From contig JAFGJZ010000092.1 in assembly GCA_016928815.1 (NCBI GenBank), positions 1 through 38,390 on the forward strand: 38,390 nucleotides of DNA, given 5' to 3'. Shown in pieces: positions 1-7,531 of the stretch. The DNA is from Spirochaetota bacterium (lineage in GTDB: Bacteria; Spirochaetota; UBA4802; JAFGJZ01). Under the pieces are notes generated by a model. It was not told the DNA's origin. It was given only the letters and a program-made list of their open reading frames with translations, and did no database searches. A program made the position numbers and the translations under genes. Every line of letters begins with the position of its first letter. The stretch's first letter is position 1.

Positions 1-165
1 ACAGATAAAAATTATGGCTGTAATCAGTTATATAAAAATATTTTACATGGAAATATGACTGCTGTAGCGGAGCAGGCAGATATAAACGGTCATCATGCCG
101 GAATAATTCACTGGAACGTTACCTTCAGTCTATACCATCGTTTAATGGAGAACGATCATGATTAA
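1..165 (+). CDS. 3' end of an unidentified gene (truncated by window edge)
   Basis: Frame 1 is open from the first base to a TAA at 163-165, giving about 54 residues. The stop lies 8 bases inside the next gene, whose ATG is at 158, so the two genes overlap and are probably co-transcribed. The tail has the alternating aromatic/polar pattern of an outer-membrane strand (WNVTFSLYH), but it does not end in an aromatic residue. With so little sequence I cannot name the product. Supported mainly by the open frame and the tight overlap with the next gene. Confidence 0.5.
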   Translation, partial: TDKNYGCNQLYKNILHGNMTAVAEQADINGHHAGIIHWNVTFSLYHRLMENDHD

Positions 166-1477
166 AATCCGATTTCTGTTTTATTCTGTTTCATTTTTTA
201 CAGTTTCTTTATCTGCTGTTACATCCTCTGCACTATTCTATAATAATACACAGTATCTAATCGGAGACCGTGCGGCAGGCATGGGAGGAGCATATGTAGC
301 GCCTGCAGATGATTCTTCATCATTATGGTATAATCCTGCAGGTCTTGCCAATATCACAGACAGCAGCATCAACATATCTGCAAATTCCTACAGTTATTTT
401 AATATGAAATGGCCGTCCAAGGAATGCAGTACAGATACTGAAACTCAGGCTATTGATATCAACCTGAAAGACAGGTCCATAAATGCCAGCACAATGCTTT
501 ATGGTTTCAGACTGCGCGAAGGTGAGGCAATAGCATTTGGCATTCTGATTCCGTATCAGTATTCTGTTAATGCTGTTGAAAATGTCCATCTCAATGGAAC
601 CGGCGGGTCAGTATATGAAGAAACATCCGCAGTAGTGAATTCCAAATTTTATATGGCAATTGCGGGCTATGGAAAAAAAATAACAAACCGGCTTGGAATC
701 GGCGTTTCCATGGGCACGGGATACAACATGGAGGAGGATGAATTTTCTATGAGAGGGTATATTTCTGCCGGTACTGATGAAGTATATTCACTTACAATGC
801 ATCATAAAAAGGAAGAGTATGCTGTACAGGGTTCAGCCGGTCTTCAGTTTATTCCTGCAGAGAACAGCATTCTGGGACTTTATTTTCAGTCACCCTGTTT
901 CCGGATAACAGGCTATGATAATACCAGAACAACCATGTATGCTGAAAATACTGCTGCCGAGAAAGTACATGAGTCCGAGGATAAAGATCTGGATAGCTTC
1001 GGGGAGGTGTATCCCGGACATATATCTGCCGGATACAGTTATCAGGTTCCCGAATCATGGGCTGTTAGTATTGAAGCAACAGTCGTTTTCAGAAGCGAAG
1101 AAGCTGAAAATATTATTATTAATTACCGTTCCGGTGTTGAATATTATATACTGAGACAACTGGTATTAAGAGCAGGCTTTTTTACGGATTTCAGTCAGCT
1201 TGATAAATTGACACTTAACTCGGAATACACTGAAAGGACTGATTATTTCGGCGGATCACTGGCAGTATCACTATTGTCCGAGCAGAATTCAGGTGACAGT
1301 AAAGGCAGCCGCAGATACTGGACCACGCTGGGACTAACCCAGAGAGAAGGATTCGGAAAGACACAGTATGAAATTGCAGACTATTCAAACCTGGCCGCTA
1401 TCAACCGGTATTATGTTTTAAAGGACATGAGATACCACATCACGAATATTTATCTTTCAGAGACTGTCGTGTTTTAG
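158..1477 (+). CDS. FadL/OmpP1-like outer-membrane beta-barrel protein
   Basis: The 439-residue product starts with a Sec signal peptide (about residues 1-25, cleavage near TSSA). The motif GDRAAGMGGAY and a following NPAGLANI stretch (residues about 37-66) are the N-terminal signature of the OmpP1/FadL/TodX-like and related conserved barrels. The remainder is made of alternating beta strands, and the protein ends in a C-terminal phenylalanine (SETVVF), the usual recognition signal for barrel insertion. FadL relatives transport hydrophobic molecules across the outer membrane, but the ligand here is unknown. The ATG at 158 has a GGAG 7 bases upstream and overlaps the stop of the preceding gene. 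Family placement is firm; function beyond an outer-membrane barrel is inference. Confidence 0.8.
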   Translation: MIKIRFLFYSVSFFTVSLSAVTSSALFYNNTQYLIGDRAAGMGGAYVAPADDSSSLWYNPAGLANITDSSINISANSYSYFNMKWPSKECSTDTETQAIDINLKDRSINASTMLYGFRLREGEAIAFGILIPYQYSVNAVENVHLNGTGGSVYEETSAVVNSKFYMAIAGYGKKITNRLGIGVSMGTGYNMEEDEFSMRGYISAGTDEVYSLTMHHKKEEYAVQGSAGLQFIPAENSILGLYFQSPCFRITGYDNTRTTMYAENTAAEKVHESEDKDLDSFGEVYPGHISAGYSYQVPESWAVSIEATVVFRSEEAENIIINYRSGVEYYILRQLVLRAGFFTDFSQLDKLTLNSEYTERTDYFGGSLAVSLLSEQNSGDSKGSRRYWTTLGLTQREGFGKTQYEIADYSNLAAINRYYVLKDMRYHITNIYLSETVVF

Positions 1478-1502
1478 TTCTGATGTACTCCAGAAAACTG
1501 AA

Positions 1503-1530
1503 GAGCCTGCATTATTCAAGCAGGTTCTTT
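1503..1530 (+). terminator. Probable intrinsic terminator after the barrel gene
   Basis: GAGCCTGC (1503-1510) pairs with GCAGGTTC (1520-1527), including one G-T pair, with a 9-base loop. Only a short run of T follows, so termination may be partial. It sits 26 bases after the stop codon. Confidence 0.5.
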
Positions 1531-1691
1531 GCTGTCGGCTGCCTGAATGTATATTCCATGTAAATATTATTTTATAGATAAATAATTTTCCGGCTGATTC
1601 ATTTCATTGTGAAATTACTATGATTTTTTCAGTAAAAAATGTTTGACAGTTTAAATTTTTCATGATGTCTTTTTCAAAGATAAAGGATCAA

Positions 1692-2495
1692 ATGAAAACA
1701 ATAAAATTTACTTTAATATTTTTCATATCAGTTTATTTCTCGGGATCGCTTTATGCATTGAATTATCTTCCTGACCAGATCCTTGAACGTTTCTACAATG
1801 CAAGGAAATTTCAGCAGAAAACCCTTCAGACTGTCATTGCGGGAAAAAAAAGCGACGACAACATTACCAGTAATGCCGAGGAAATCAGTAAGGAACTTCT
1901 CTACGATTATACAGTTAATGAAACGAAACTTGTTTCCGGCAGAGTGTTCTATGCTGAAGTCAGTGTCATGACAAGAACTTCAAAAGAAGGAATTCGCAGG
2001 AGAAATGAATTCTGGAAAATTGAAAAAGTTGACGGGAAATGGGAAATTTCAAATATATTCACTCCGACGTCTAAACAGATGAAGAATTTATTCCGCAGCG
2101 GCATCTCGCTTGATGAAAAAGTCAGAATACTTGAGAAATATGAATTTGAATATCAGGTCGAACAGGTCCCTCCCGGTACGCCTTTTGAAAAAGCCATTGC
2201 ATATATTCAGCGTAACCAGCTTGATAAAGCTCTTTACTGGCTGAATGTTGATGTTGAACGGAGAGGTTCAGCGGATTCATATTTTTACCGCGGAATAATA
2301 AATGTTGTACTCGGAAACAAAAACAGGGGGATTGCGGATATCCAGACAGCGATAAAAATCAATCCGTATTATTACTATGTACTTCAGGATCTTTTAAATG
2401 GAAATTCCGGCGGAGGAGATTCGCAAAGCAGTTCATCTCCTGCCTCGCCTGGCTACACAACGATGAAAGGCGGTGTCGGGAAGTGGTTCAAATAG
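1692..2495 (+). CDS. Secreted protein with NTF2-like and TPR segments
   Basis: I place the start at 1692 rather than the upstream in-frame ATGs at 1662/1665. It has an AAAGGA ribosome site, and translation then begins directly with a signal peptide (MKTIKFTLIFF to SLYA). Residues about 30-125 of the 267-residue product look like an NTF2/SnoaL-type fold: a helical start, then strands ending in FWKIEKVDGKWEISNIF, the usual 'W.I...dGkWkI' pattern. Residues about 162-235 form at least one and a half TPR units (ALYWLNVD and YFYRGIINVVLGN). A Gly/Ser-rich tail follows. The next gene begins 29 bases downstream, so they are probably one operon. Likely a periplasmic or surface scaffold; no enzymatic motif is visible. 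Confidence 0.65.
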   Translation: MKTIKFTLIFFISVYFSGSLYALNYLPDQILERFYNARKFQQKTLQTVIAGKKSDDNITSNAEEISKELLYDYTVNETKLVSGRVFYAEVSVMTRTSKEGIRRRNEFWKIEKVDGKWEISNIFTPTSKQMKNLFRSGISLDEKVRILEKYEFEYQVEQVPPGTPFEKAIAYIQRNQLDKALYWLNVDVERRGSADSYFYRGIINVVLGNKNRGIADIQTAIKINPYYYYVLQDLLNGNSGGGDSQSSSSPASPGYTTMKGGVGKWFK

Positions 2496-2524
2496 AAAAA
2501 TTATTTTAAATACAGGAGTTAAAC

Positions 2525-3136
2525 ATGCTTAAAATTTTATTACATGCTGCCAGAGCATTTTTTGTCGCAGGTATTGCAATTGTCGCAACATCAGTGTTTA
2601 TAGATTCGATGAAAGTCAGTAAACTGTCGAATTATAACAATCAGCTTGAAACTGTAAAACTTCAGTTCGCTGAAAAATTTGATGTACCTAAACCTGAAAA
2701 ACCGATTAACGAAGCATCATATCTGACTCCTCCTGCAAGAAATACGTATGCTGACGGTGAGGAAGGAAATACTCTTTATAAAAATGATATGGAAGCATAT
2801 AACGAAGACTATAAAAAATTAAGAAATGAATATAATGAAAATCTTAATAAATATAATAAGGAGTTCAGTGAATACACGAAAACGAAAGCTGAAACTGATT
2901 TAAAAAAGAAACAGGAAGAACCGGCCTACAAAAAAACCGTTGCTGAACTTGAAAAGAATATCAAGATGCAGAATATAGAAATTAATAATATCAGATTAAC
3001 TACGATTTTAAGATATATCGGCGCGATAATTCTTCTTACCGGTACTCTCGGAATGCTGATTCTCGGTGAACTGTACGAGCGGATCGGCGTTCTTGTTATG
3101 ATAGGTATTTCATTGAAGTCCATAATCGGACTTTGA
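2525..3136 (+). CDS. Membrane protein with coiled-coil middle segment
   Basis: A 203-residue product that I do not recognise. A transmembrane helix (about residues 8-27) is followed by a highly charged Lys/Glu/Asn/Tyr-rich segment with heptad-like spacing (about 83-156), then two more hydrophobic helices (about 161-180 and 184-203). The layout suggests a coiled coil held to the membrane at both ends. A GGAG lies upstream of the ATG, and the gene directly follows the NTF2/TPR gene. It ends at a clear terminator. The role could be envelope organisation, but nothing in the sequence proves it. Confidence 0.6.
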   Translation: MLKILLHAARAFFVAGIAIVATSVFIDSMKVSKLSNYNNQLETVKLQFAEKFDVPKPEKPINEASYLTPPARNTYADGEEGNTLYKNDMEAYNEDYKKLRNEYNENLNKYNKEFSEYTKTKAETDLKKKQEEPAYKKTVAELEKNIKMQNIEINNIRLTTILRYIGAIILLTGTLGMLILGELYERIGVLVMIGISLKSIIGL

Positions 3137-3160
3137 TTATGTAAGTTTTTTGTTTCTGAA

Positions 3161-3187
3161 AGTCGGTTCAATAAACCGGCTTTTTTG
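3161..3187 (+). terminator. Intrinsic terminator
   Basis: AGTCGGTT (3161-3168) pairs with AACCGGCT (ending at 3181; one G-T pair) across a short loop, followed by a run of T. It lies 25 bases after the stop of the coiled-coil gene and closes the 1.7-3.1 kb transcription unit. Confidence 0.8.
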
Positions 3188-3195
3188 TGTAATGA

Positions 3196-3220
3196 GAACC
3201 ACCTGCATAGCAGGTGGTTC
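3196..3220. repeat. Perfect 11-bp hairpin, possible IS200/IS605-type end structure
   Basis: GAACCACCTGC (3196-3206) and GCAGGTGGTTC (3210-3220) are perfect inverted copies with a 3-base ATA loop. No T run follows on either strand, so it is not a terminator. Subterminal hairpins of this kind are what TnpA of IS200/IS605 elements recognises, and a TnpA-like fragment lies 115 bases downstream. Two further dyads follow: AGTGGT/ACCACT (3265-3270 and 3277-3282) and the 12-base palindrome CAGATGCATCTG (3290-3301). Confidence 0.5.
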
Positions 3221-3310
3221 AAAAATCCTTATCTATAATTGGGATAAAATAACTTCCAATTTTTAGTGGTACCGGCACCACTTGAAAACCAGATGCATCT
3301 GCAGGGATAA

Positions 3311-3420
3311 ATACTGTGTATTTTCTTTGAGAGAATGGAAGTAAAAATTATTGAAGCGGAAGACTGTCTTAATCATGTTCATATTTCGTTTATACTATGG
3401 GGAAAAAATGAAAAAATTCA
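3311..3420 (+). pseudogene. tnpA: Decayed fragment of an IS200-type TnpA transposase
   Basis: After a stop codon at 3308, the plus strand translates as an open stretch containing MEVKIIEAEDCLNHVHI (from the ATG at 3335). This matches the central part of IS200 TnpA, where a segment like VRILEAECCADHIHM carries the HUH metal-binding histidines; the H-V-H is kept. Sequence before and after this roughly 25-residue island no longer resembles TnpA: the N-terminal 45 or so residues and the C-terminal half with the catalytic tyrosine are missing. Downstream the frame runs antisense into the neighbouring ribbon-helix-helix gene. This is my reading by eye from memory of the family. Confidence 0.55.
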
Positions 3421-3421
3421 G

Positions 3422-3871
3422 TCAGTTTTTTGGTTTTTTTGGTCTCATAATGAAAATCTCCAGCTCTTTTTTTATTAAATGCCAATATATTATTATATTT
3501 GATGTATAATTATATTGGAACTTATTATTTTCTCCTTTATTTTCCAATTGTGCTAATACTTTACCAATAAATAAAACAAAACCAATAAAAAGCAGTTTGC
3601 TGAGACTGATTCTGTATTTATACCGGAATTGTAAATTCTGATTGAACTCATCATTGGGAAATACGATGTGGAAACATTTCCAATTGGATTTTTCCGGTTG
3701 TTTATCCTGATAGTGTGTTGAATCATTTCTCATGAAATTTATCTTAAGATTTTTACCGGTTTGCTTAAGAATTTTTTGAATTAGGTATGTAACTGAAATT
3801 TCATATTCTAAAGATAGCTGTTTAAGTTGTTTATATACATCCAGTCTGATGTTTAAAGTTGTTGAATACAT
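3422..3871 (-). CDS. Tandem ribbon-helix-helix-like protein, paralogue 1
   Basis: 149 residues. The N-terminal part has the pattern of a ribbon-helix-helix DNA-binding unit: strand TTLNIRLD, helix VYKQLKQLSLEYEIS, helix VTYLIQKIL. A second similar unit seems to follow at about residues 64-105: strand NWKCFHIVFP, then a helix, then RISLSKLLFIGFVLF. The C-terminus is hydrophobic and basic. It is a clear paralogue of the gene at 10156-10614, sharing the MY-T start, the WKC tryptophan-cysteine and the RISLSKLL..GFVLF core. Start supported by AAAGGAG 8 bases upstream and a TATAAT-like -10 at 3887-3892. The family is unknown to me; DNA binding is inferred from the fold pattern. Confidence 0.65.
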   Translation of the reverse strand: MYSTTLNIRLDVYKQLKQLSLEYEISVTYLIQKILKQTGKNLKINFMRNDSTHYQDKQPEKSNWKCFHIVFPNDEFNQNLQFRYKYRISLSKLLFIGFVLFIGKVLAQLENKGENNKFQYNYTSNIIIYWHLIKKELEIFIMRPKKPKN

Positions 3872-4352
3872 AAGATTTCTCCTTTATTATATAACGATTT
3901 TAAGAGGATATTTGTTAAAATTTTTTTAAAATAATTCCTGAATTGAAGTAAAACTGCTTTTTTAACGAAAGTTTTATGGAAAGTTTAGGAACGAAAACCA
4001 GTTATGGAAGGACTCATCATATGTACAGAATGAAAACGAATAAACTTCGGGAATTTCTTTAAGCATCAGGTTTCTTTACCAGATTTGTATTCCTAACTGG
4101 CAAGAAACTGTTGTATGTCAGATGGTACGAAACTGCGGTGACTGTTTGATATCTTTATTATTACTCTTCTGCCTGATTTGTTTTTTTTCAGGAACCAGTC
4201 TGCTTTTCAAATGAATATATTATTTTCGAATAAGGAATAATCAGTATGAATGAAAATTCCGCAGTATGAGATGAAGCTATCATGAATCCATTTAAACCGG
4301 AAGCAGGTAACTTTAAAACTTTTCCGTGTAAATGGAATTTTAAAGCATGGTT
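3872..4352. other. 480-base stretch without a recognisable gene
   Basis: Apart from the promoter and ribosome site of the minus-strand ribbon-helix-helix gene (3872-3900) and a weak hairpin at 4311-4345 behind manA, I see no convincing gene. The longest plausible reading frame (3976-4062, 28 codons) has no good ribosome site. The stretch contains short imperfect repeats of the type AAGAAACTG/ACGAAACTG and could be eroded mobile-element DNA continuing from the IS200 relic, but I cannot show this. Confidence 0.4.
4311..4345 (-). terminator. Weak AT-rich hairpin behind manA
   Basis: On the minus strand CTTTAAAA and TTCC pair with GGAA and TTTTAAAG around an 8-base loop, with a 3-base bulge. It starts 8 bases beyond the manA stop codon. 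There is no proper T run, so termination is uncertain. Confidence 0.3.
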
Positions 4353-5312
4353 CTACAGGTAGCTTTTAAGAATTTCAATGCGGCCGCAGATTTCAACATT
4401 CAGCCCGGCAGGGAGTAAATAGGTCATTCCTGTGGATATGGTATAGCTTTGCGATCCGCATTTTAGAATTCCATTTCCCGAAATTGCTGAAAAAATTTTA
4501 AAATTTTTGTGTACCGGATCAATGTATTTATTGCAGATTCGTAGTTTGTAAATGCTGTAAAATTTATTTTCAGTGAGAATATCTGCTCTGTTTTTATCAT
4601 TACCTGACTTACTGTCCGTGTGTATGATTCTGACGGAATTTTTTTCAATGATAGTTTCGATTCCTTTTTCAATCTGCAGTTCCCTTTTTGCACCGTTGTA
4701 TTCCCTGTCGTAATCATAGATTCTGTAAGTGATGTCGCTGTTCTGCTGAATTTCACAGACAAGTATGCTGCCGCAGTAGGTTGCATGAACAGTACCGGGT
4801 TCTATATTCAGGAAATCACCGGTTTTGACTTTAATCACGTTGTAGTAATCGCGGATTTTATCATAAGGCATATTTATAAGTAGATTTTTTGAAATACCCG
4901 GTTTCAACCCGGCAATTATTTCCGCATCACTGCTTGCATTAATTACATACCATGATTCGTGTTTTCCAGAGACATATCCGTCCTTCAATGCCGCGTTATC
5001 ATCCGGATGTACCTGAATGGACAGTTTATCCGTAATATCAATATATTTAACAAGCAGCGGGAAGCTGCCTGGAAATACCGAACTTATTCCCGGACCGGTC
5101 AAACTGTCACCATACTCTGTCAGCAGATCATGAAGTGATTTTCCTTTATGCCTGCCGTTTTGAACTATAGAAAGATGATTTTCAATGTCTGAAACTACCC
5201 AGGACTCACCGTATAATCTTTCATCAGGGAGATTAATATTTAGAATATTCTGAAGATTTCTACCGCCCCAGACTTTTTCAATTAATATATTGTTAAATAA
5301 TAATGGATACAT
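4353..5312 (-). CDS. manA: Mannose-6-phosphate isomerase, class I
   Basis: Interconverts mannose-6-phosphate and fructose-6-phosphate in the cytoplasm. The 319-residue length is that of the short Bacillus-type class I enzymes. The zinc ligands are visible: Q100 and H102 in IQVHPDD, E119 in KHESWYV, and H176 in EPGTVHA. The active-site arginine is R197 in DITYRIYDYDR. An N-terminal VWGG motif (residues 14-17) is also typical. The ATG at 5312 has AAGGAA upstream. The gene is divergent from a LacI regulator and beta-mannoside phosphorylases; with a phosphomannomutase (not in this window) it would carry mannose-1-phosphate from those enzymes into glycolysis. A LacI-type palindrome lies at its predicted transcription start. 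Confidence 0.92.
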   Translation of the reverse strand: MYPLLFNNILIEKVWGGRNLQNILNINLPDERLYGESWVVSDIENHLSIVQNGRHKGKSLHDLLTEYGDSLTGPGISSVFPGSFPLLVKYIDITDKLSIQVHPDDNAALKDGYVSGKHESWYVINASSDAEIIAGLKPGISKNLLINMPYDKIRDYYNVIKVKTGDFLNIEPGTVHATYCGSILVCEIQQNSDITYRIYDYDREYNGAKRELQIEKGIETIIEKNSVRIIHTDSKSGNDKNRADILTENKFYSIYKLRICNKYIDPVHKNFKIFSAISGNGILKCGSQSYTISTGMTYLLPAGLNVEICGRIEILKSYL

Positions 5313-5324
5313 TAAATTCCTTCG

Positions 5325-5370
5325 TAAACGTTTAAGTAATAATTAAGATTATTCTGTAGATAATTGTCAA
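5325..5370 (-). promoter_or_regulatory. manA promoter with LacI-type operator
   Basis: Read on the minus strand: -35 TTGACA (5370-5365), 17-base spacer, -10 CTTAAT (5347-5342). The perfect palindrome TAAACGTTTA (5325-5334), with the central CG typical of LacI-family operators, sits at the expected transcription start, where a bound repressor would block RNA polymerase. Confidence 0.55.
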
Positions 5371-5426
5371 TTATATCAAAAAGATGATTAATTGCAATAA
5401 ATTAATCAATAATTAAAACAAAATTA

Positions 5427-5482
5427 TTGACAATTAATGATATTTTCACTATTATATTAGAAAATTTACGAAAACGATTGAG
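5427..5482 (+). promoter_or_regulatory. lacI/mannan-operon promoter with possible operator
   Basis: Consensus-quality sigma-70-type promoter: TTGACA (5427-5432), 17-base spacer, TATTAT (5450-5455). The -35 box lies in ATTGACAATTA (5426-5436), a perfect inverted copy of TAATTGTCAAT (5361-5371) that holds the manA -35 box, so the two divergent promoters mirror each other. Just downstream, GAAAACGATTG (5470-5480) is a partly symmetric CG-centred site that could serve for autoregulation. Confidence 0.6.
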
Positions 5483-5494
5483 AAATATTAAAAA

Positions 5495-6520
5495 ATGGCA
5501 GTTACAATTAAAGATATTGCGGTTGAAATGGGGATAACCCCCTCTTCTGTTTCCAAAGCCCTGAATGAGAAAAGCGATGTAAGTACAGATCTGAAAAGAA
5601 AGGTCAGGCAGGTTGCCCAGGAGATGGGTTATAAAAAAAACATGCTTGCGGTCAGACTTGTTACAATGAAAAGCAATACACTCGGAGTTTTCATTTTCAG
5701 CAGAACAAAAATAAGAAATTCCGAGTCAACGGCATATAAATATCTGAACATTATGCTGAACGAGGCGAAAAAATACGGTTATGATATTGTTCTTTTTTCA
5801 ATAGAAAGTTCTCTTTCTGAAAATAAATCCTATATTGACCTGTGTCGTGAAAGACAGGTGGAGGGGGCGCTTTTTATAGGTTTTGAAAATAATGACTATC
5901 ATCTTGAAGAGCTTGTGCATTCGGGACTGCCTGTTGTAATGATTGAAAAAAACATTTCATCGGAAAATACCGGCTGTGTAATGGTTGATAATGCCGGCGG
6001 TATTTCTCTAGGCATGAATTATCTGTTTACTCTCGGTCATGAAAAAATTGCTTTTATCAAAGGGCATTTTGCAGCTGAACTGTCAGAAATACGTTTCAGT
6101 CAGTACAGAAAAATGATGGAAGAAAAAAATATTTATTCGGACAGGCTTGTATTCGAAGGAGATTTTTCACTGGAAAGCGGATATGCCGTCGGACTCAGGA
6201 TATCGGAAATGCCTGAGCTTCCTGATGCGGTTTTCGCATCCAATGATCTCATGGCAATCGGTGTGATAAGGGCATTCAGTGAAAAAGGCATTAAAATACC
6301 TGATGATATTTCTCTTATCGGCTTTGATAATTTTGAAATCGGTAAGTATGTACAGCCGAAACTGACGACGATTGCACAGAATTTTTCAGATATTGCCGAA
6401 AGTGCAGTAACAATGATATTCAACATGATTAATTCCGGATTGCACGGAAGATCAGTTCTTCTTGACCCTGAACTGATTGTAAGGGAATCATGCGCAATTA
6501 ATAAAAAATATACTGATTAA
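5495..6520 (+). CDS. LacI-family transcriptional regulator of the mannan cassette
   Basis: 341 residues. The N-terminal LacI helix-turn-helix and hinge occupy residues about 4-60 (TIKDIAVEMGITPSSVSKALN). They are followed by a periplasmic-binding-protein-like sensor domain with the family motifs PDAVFASNDLMAIG and IPDDISLIGFDNF, and the C-terminal LIVRESC. It heads the operon with GH130_2, cellobiose 2-epimerase and GH130_1 and is divergent from manA, so it is most likely the local repressor sensing a mannose-containing disaccharide or phosphorylated sugar (inference). The ribosome site is weak (GAG 12 bases before the ATG), which fits low expression of a repressor. Confidence 0.88.
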   Translation: MAVTIKDIAVEMGITPSSVSKALNEKSDVSTDLKRKVRQVAQEMGYKKNMLAVRLVTMKSNTLGVFIFSRTKIRNSESTAYKYLNIMLNEAKKYGYDIVLFSIESSLSENKSYIDLCRERQVEGALFIGFENNDYHLEELVHSGLPVVMIEKNISSENTGCVMVDNAGGISLGMNYLFTLGHEKIAFIKGHFAAELSEIRFSQYRKMMEEKNIYSDRLVFEGDFSLESGYAVGLRISEMPELPDAVFASNDLMAIGVIRAFSEKGIKIPDDISLIGFDNFEIGKYVQPKLTTIAQNFSDIAESAVTMIFNMINSGLHGRSVLLDPELIVRESCAINKKYTD

Positions 6521-6541
6521 AATTATAAAACGGAGAAAGAA

Positions 6542-7531
6542 ATGAAAAGTAAAACATGTGATTACATAAAAAATATGCCCTGGGAGAACAGGCCTTCGGG
6601 GTGCAATGATGTAATATGGAGATTCAGCGGCAATCCTGTTATTGGATGGAATCCCGGGCCTGATACTGCAAGAATATACAACAGTGCGGTTATCGTTCTT
6701 AAAGATAAATTTGCAGGTGTATTCAGGGCTGATCATAAAAACGGCAGGGCAGCACTTCATTACGGTGAAAGTTCTGACGGGATAAGATGGAATATTACAA
6801 ATGAAAGAATTCAGTGGGTTGATGAGAAAGGAAAACGGGCAGTACCTTCTTACGCGTATGATCCGAGAGTTGCCGAGATAGACGGCAGATATTTCATTTC
6901 ATGGTGTGATGATTTTAACGGACCTTCCATAGGCGTCGGTTATACTGATGATTTCAAAAAATTCATACGGCTTCCGAATGCCTTCATTCCGTATAACAGG
7001 AATGGTGTTCTTTTTCCTGAAAAAGTTAACGGTAAGTATCTCATGCTTTCAAGACCGAGTGATACGGGTCATACGCCGTTCGGAGATATCTTTCTCAGTG
7101 AGAGTCCGGATATGATTCACTGGGGAAATCATAAACTTCTGATGAAAAAAGGCGGTCAGGGATGGTGGCAGGGAATGAAAATCGGAGCAGGTCCCGTTCC
7201 GCTGAAAACGGAAGAAGGCTGGCTTCTGATATATCATGGAGTTTCAAGTACATGCAACGGTTATGTTTACAGTATCGGCGGGGCTATTCTCGATTCTGAA
7301 GATCCTTCGAAGGTGCTGTACCGTTCCGGAAATTATCTGCTGACCCCTGAACTTCCGTATGAGGTTTCCGGATTTGTTCCTAACGTTCTTTTCCCGTGTT
7401 CCATGCTGAGCGATGATGAAGGAAGAATCGCCATTTATTACGGAGCTGCAGATACTTATTCTGCGATAGCGTTCGGCATGAAAGACGAAATAATCGATTA
7501 CATAAAGAGGACACATGAAGATATCGGGTGA
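6542..7531 (+). CDS. GH130 subfamily 2 beta-1,4-mannoside phosphorylase
   Basis: Predicted to split beta-1,4-linked mannosides with inorganic phosphate, releasing alpha-mannose-1-phosphate. The 329-residue length and an early MPWE motif (residues 12-15) fit GH130_2, which contains mannooligosaccharide phosphorylases and beta-mannosyl-GlcNAc phosphorylases. The general-acid aspartate is D107 in YAYDPRV. Phosphate/substrate-site motifs are GAGPVP (215-220) and YHGVS (231-235) in the five-bladed propeller. The ATG has GGAG upstream and lies 21 bases after lacI. Sequence alone does not settle whether the substrate is mannooligosaccharide or a Man-GlcNAc N-glycan core; the neighbouring epimerase and GH130_1 favour plant mannan. 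Confidence 0.85.
   Translation: MKSKTCDYIKNMPWENRPSGCNDVIWRFSGNPVIGWNPGPDTARIYNSAVIVLKDKFAGVFRADHKNGRAALHYGESSDGIRWNITNERIQWVDEKGKRAVPSYAYDPRVAEIDGRYFISWCDDFNGPSIGVGYTDDFKKFIRLPNAFIPYNRNGVLFPEKVNGKYLMLSRPSDTGHTPFGDIFLSESPDMIHWGNHKLLMKKGGQGWWQGMKIGAGPVPLKTEEGWLLIYHGVSSTCNGYVYSIGGAILDSEDPSKVLYRSGNYLLTPELPYEVSGFVPNVLFPCSMLSDDEGRIAIYYGAADTYSAIAFGMKDEIIDYIKRTHEDIG

Noticed and set aside
3976..4062. 28-codon open frame in the gap before manA
   Set aside because: No convincing ribosome site, no recognisable motif, and too short to support by itself.
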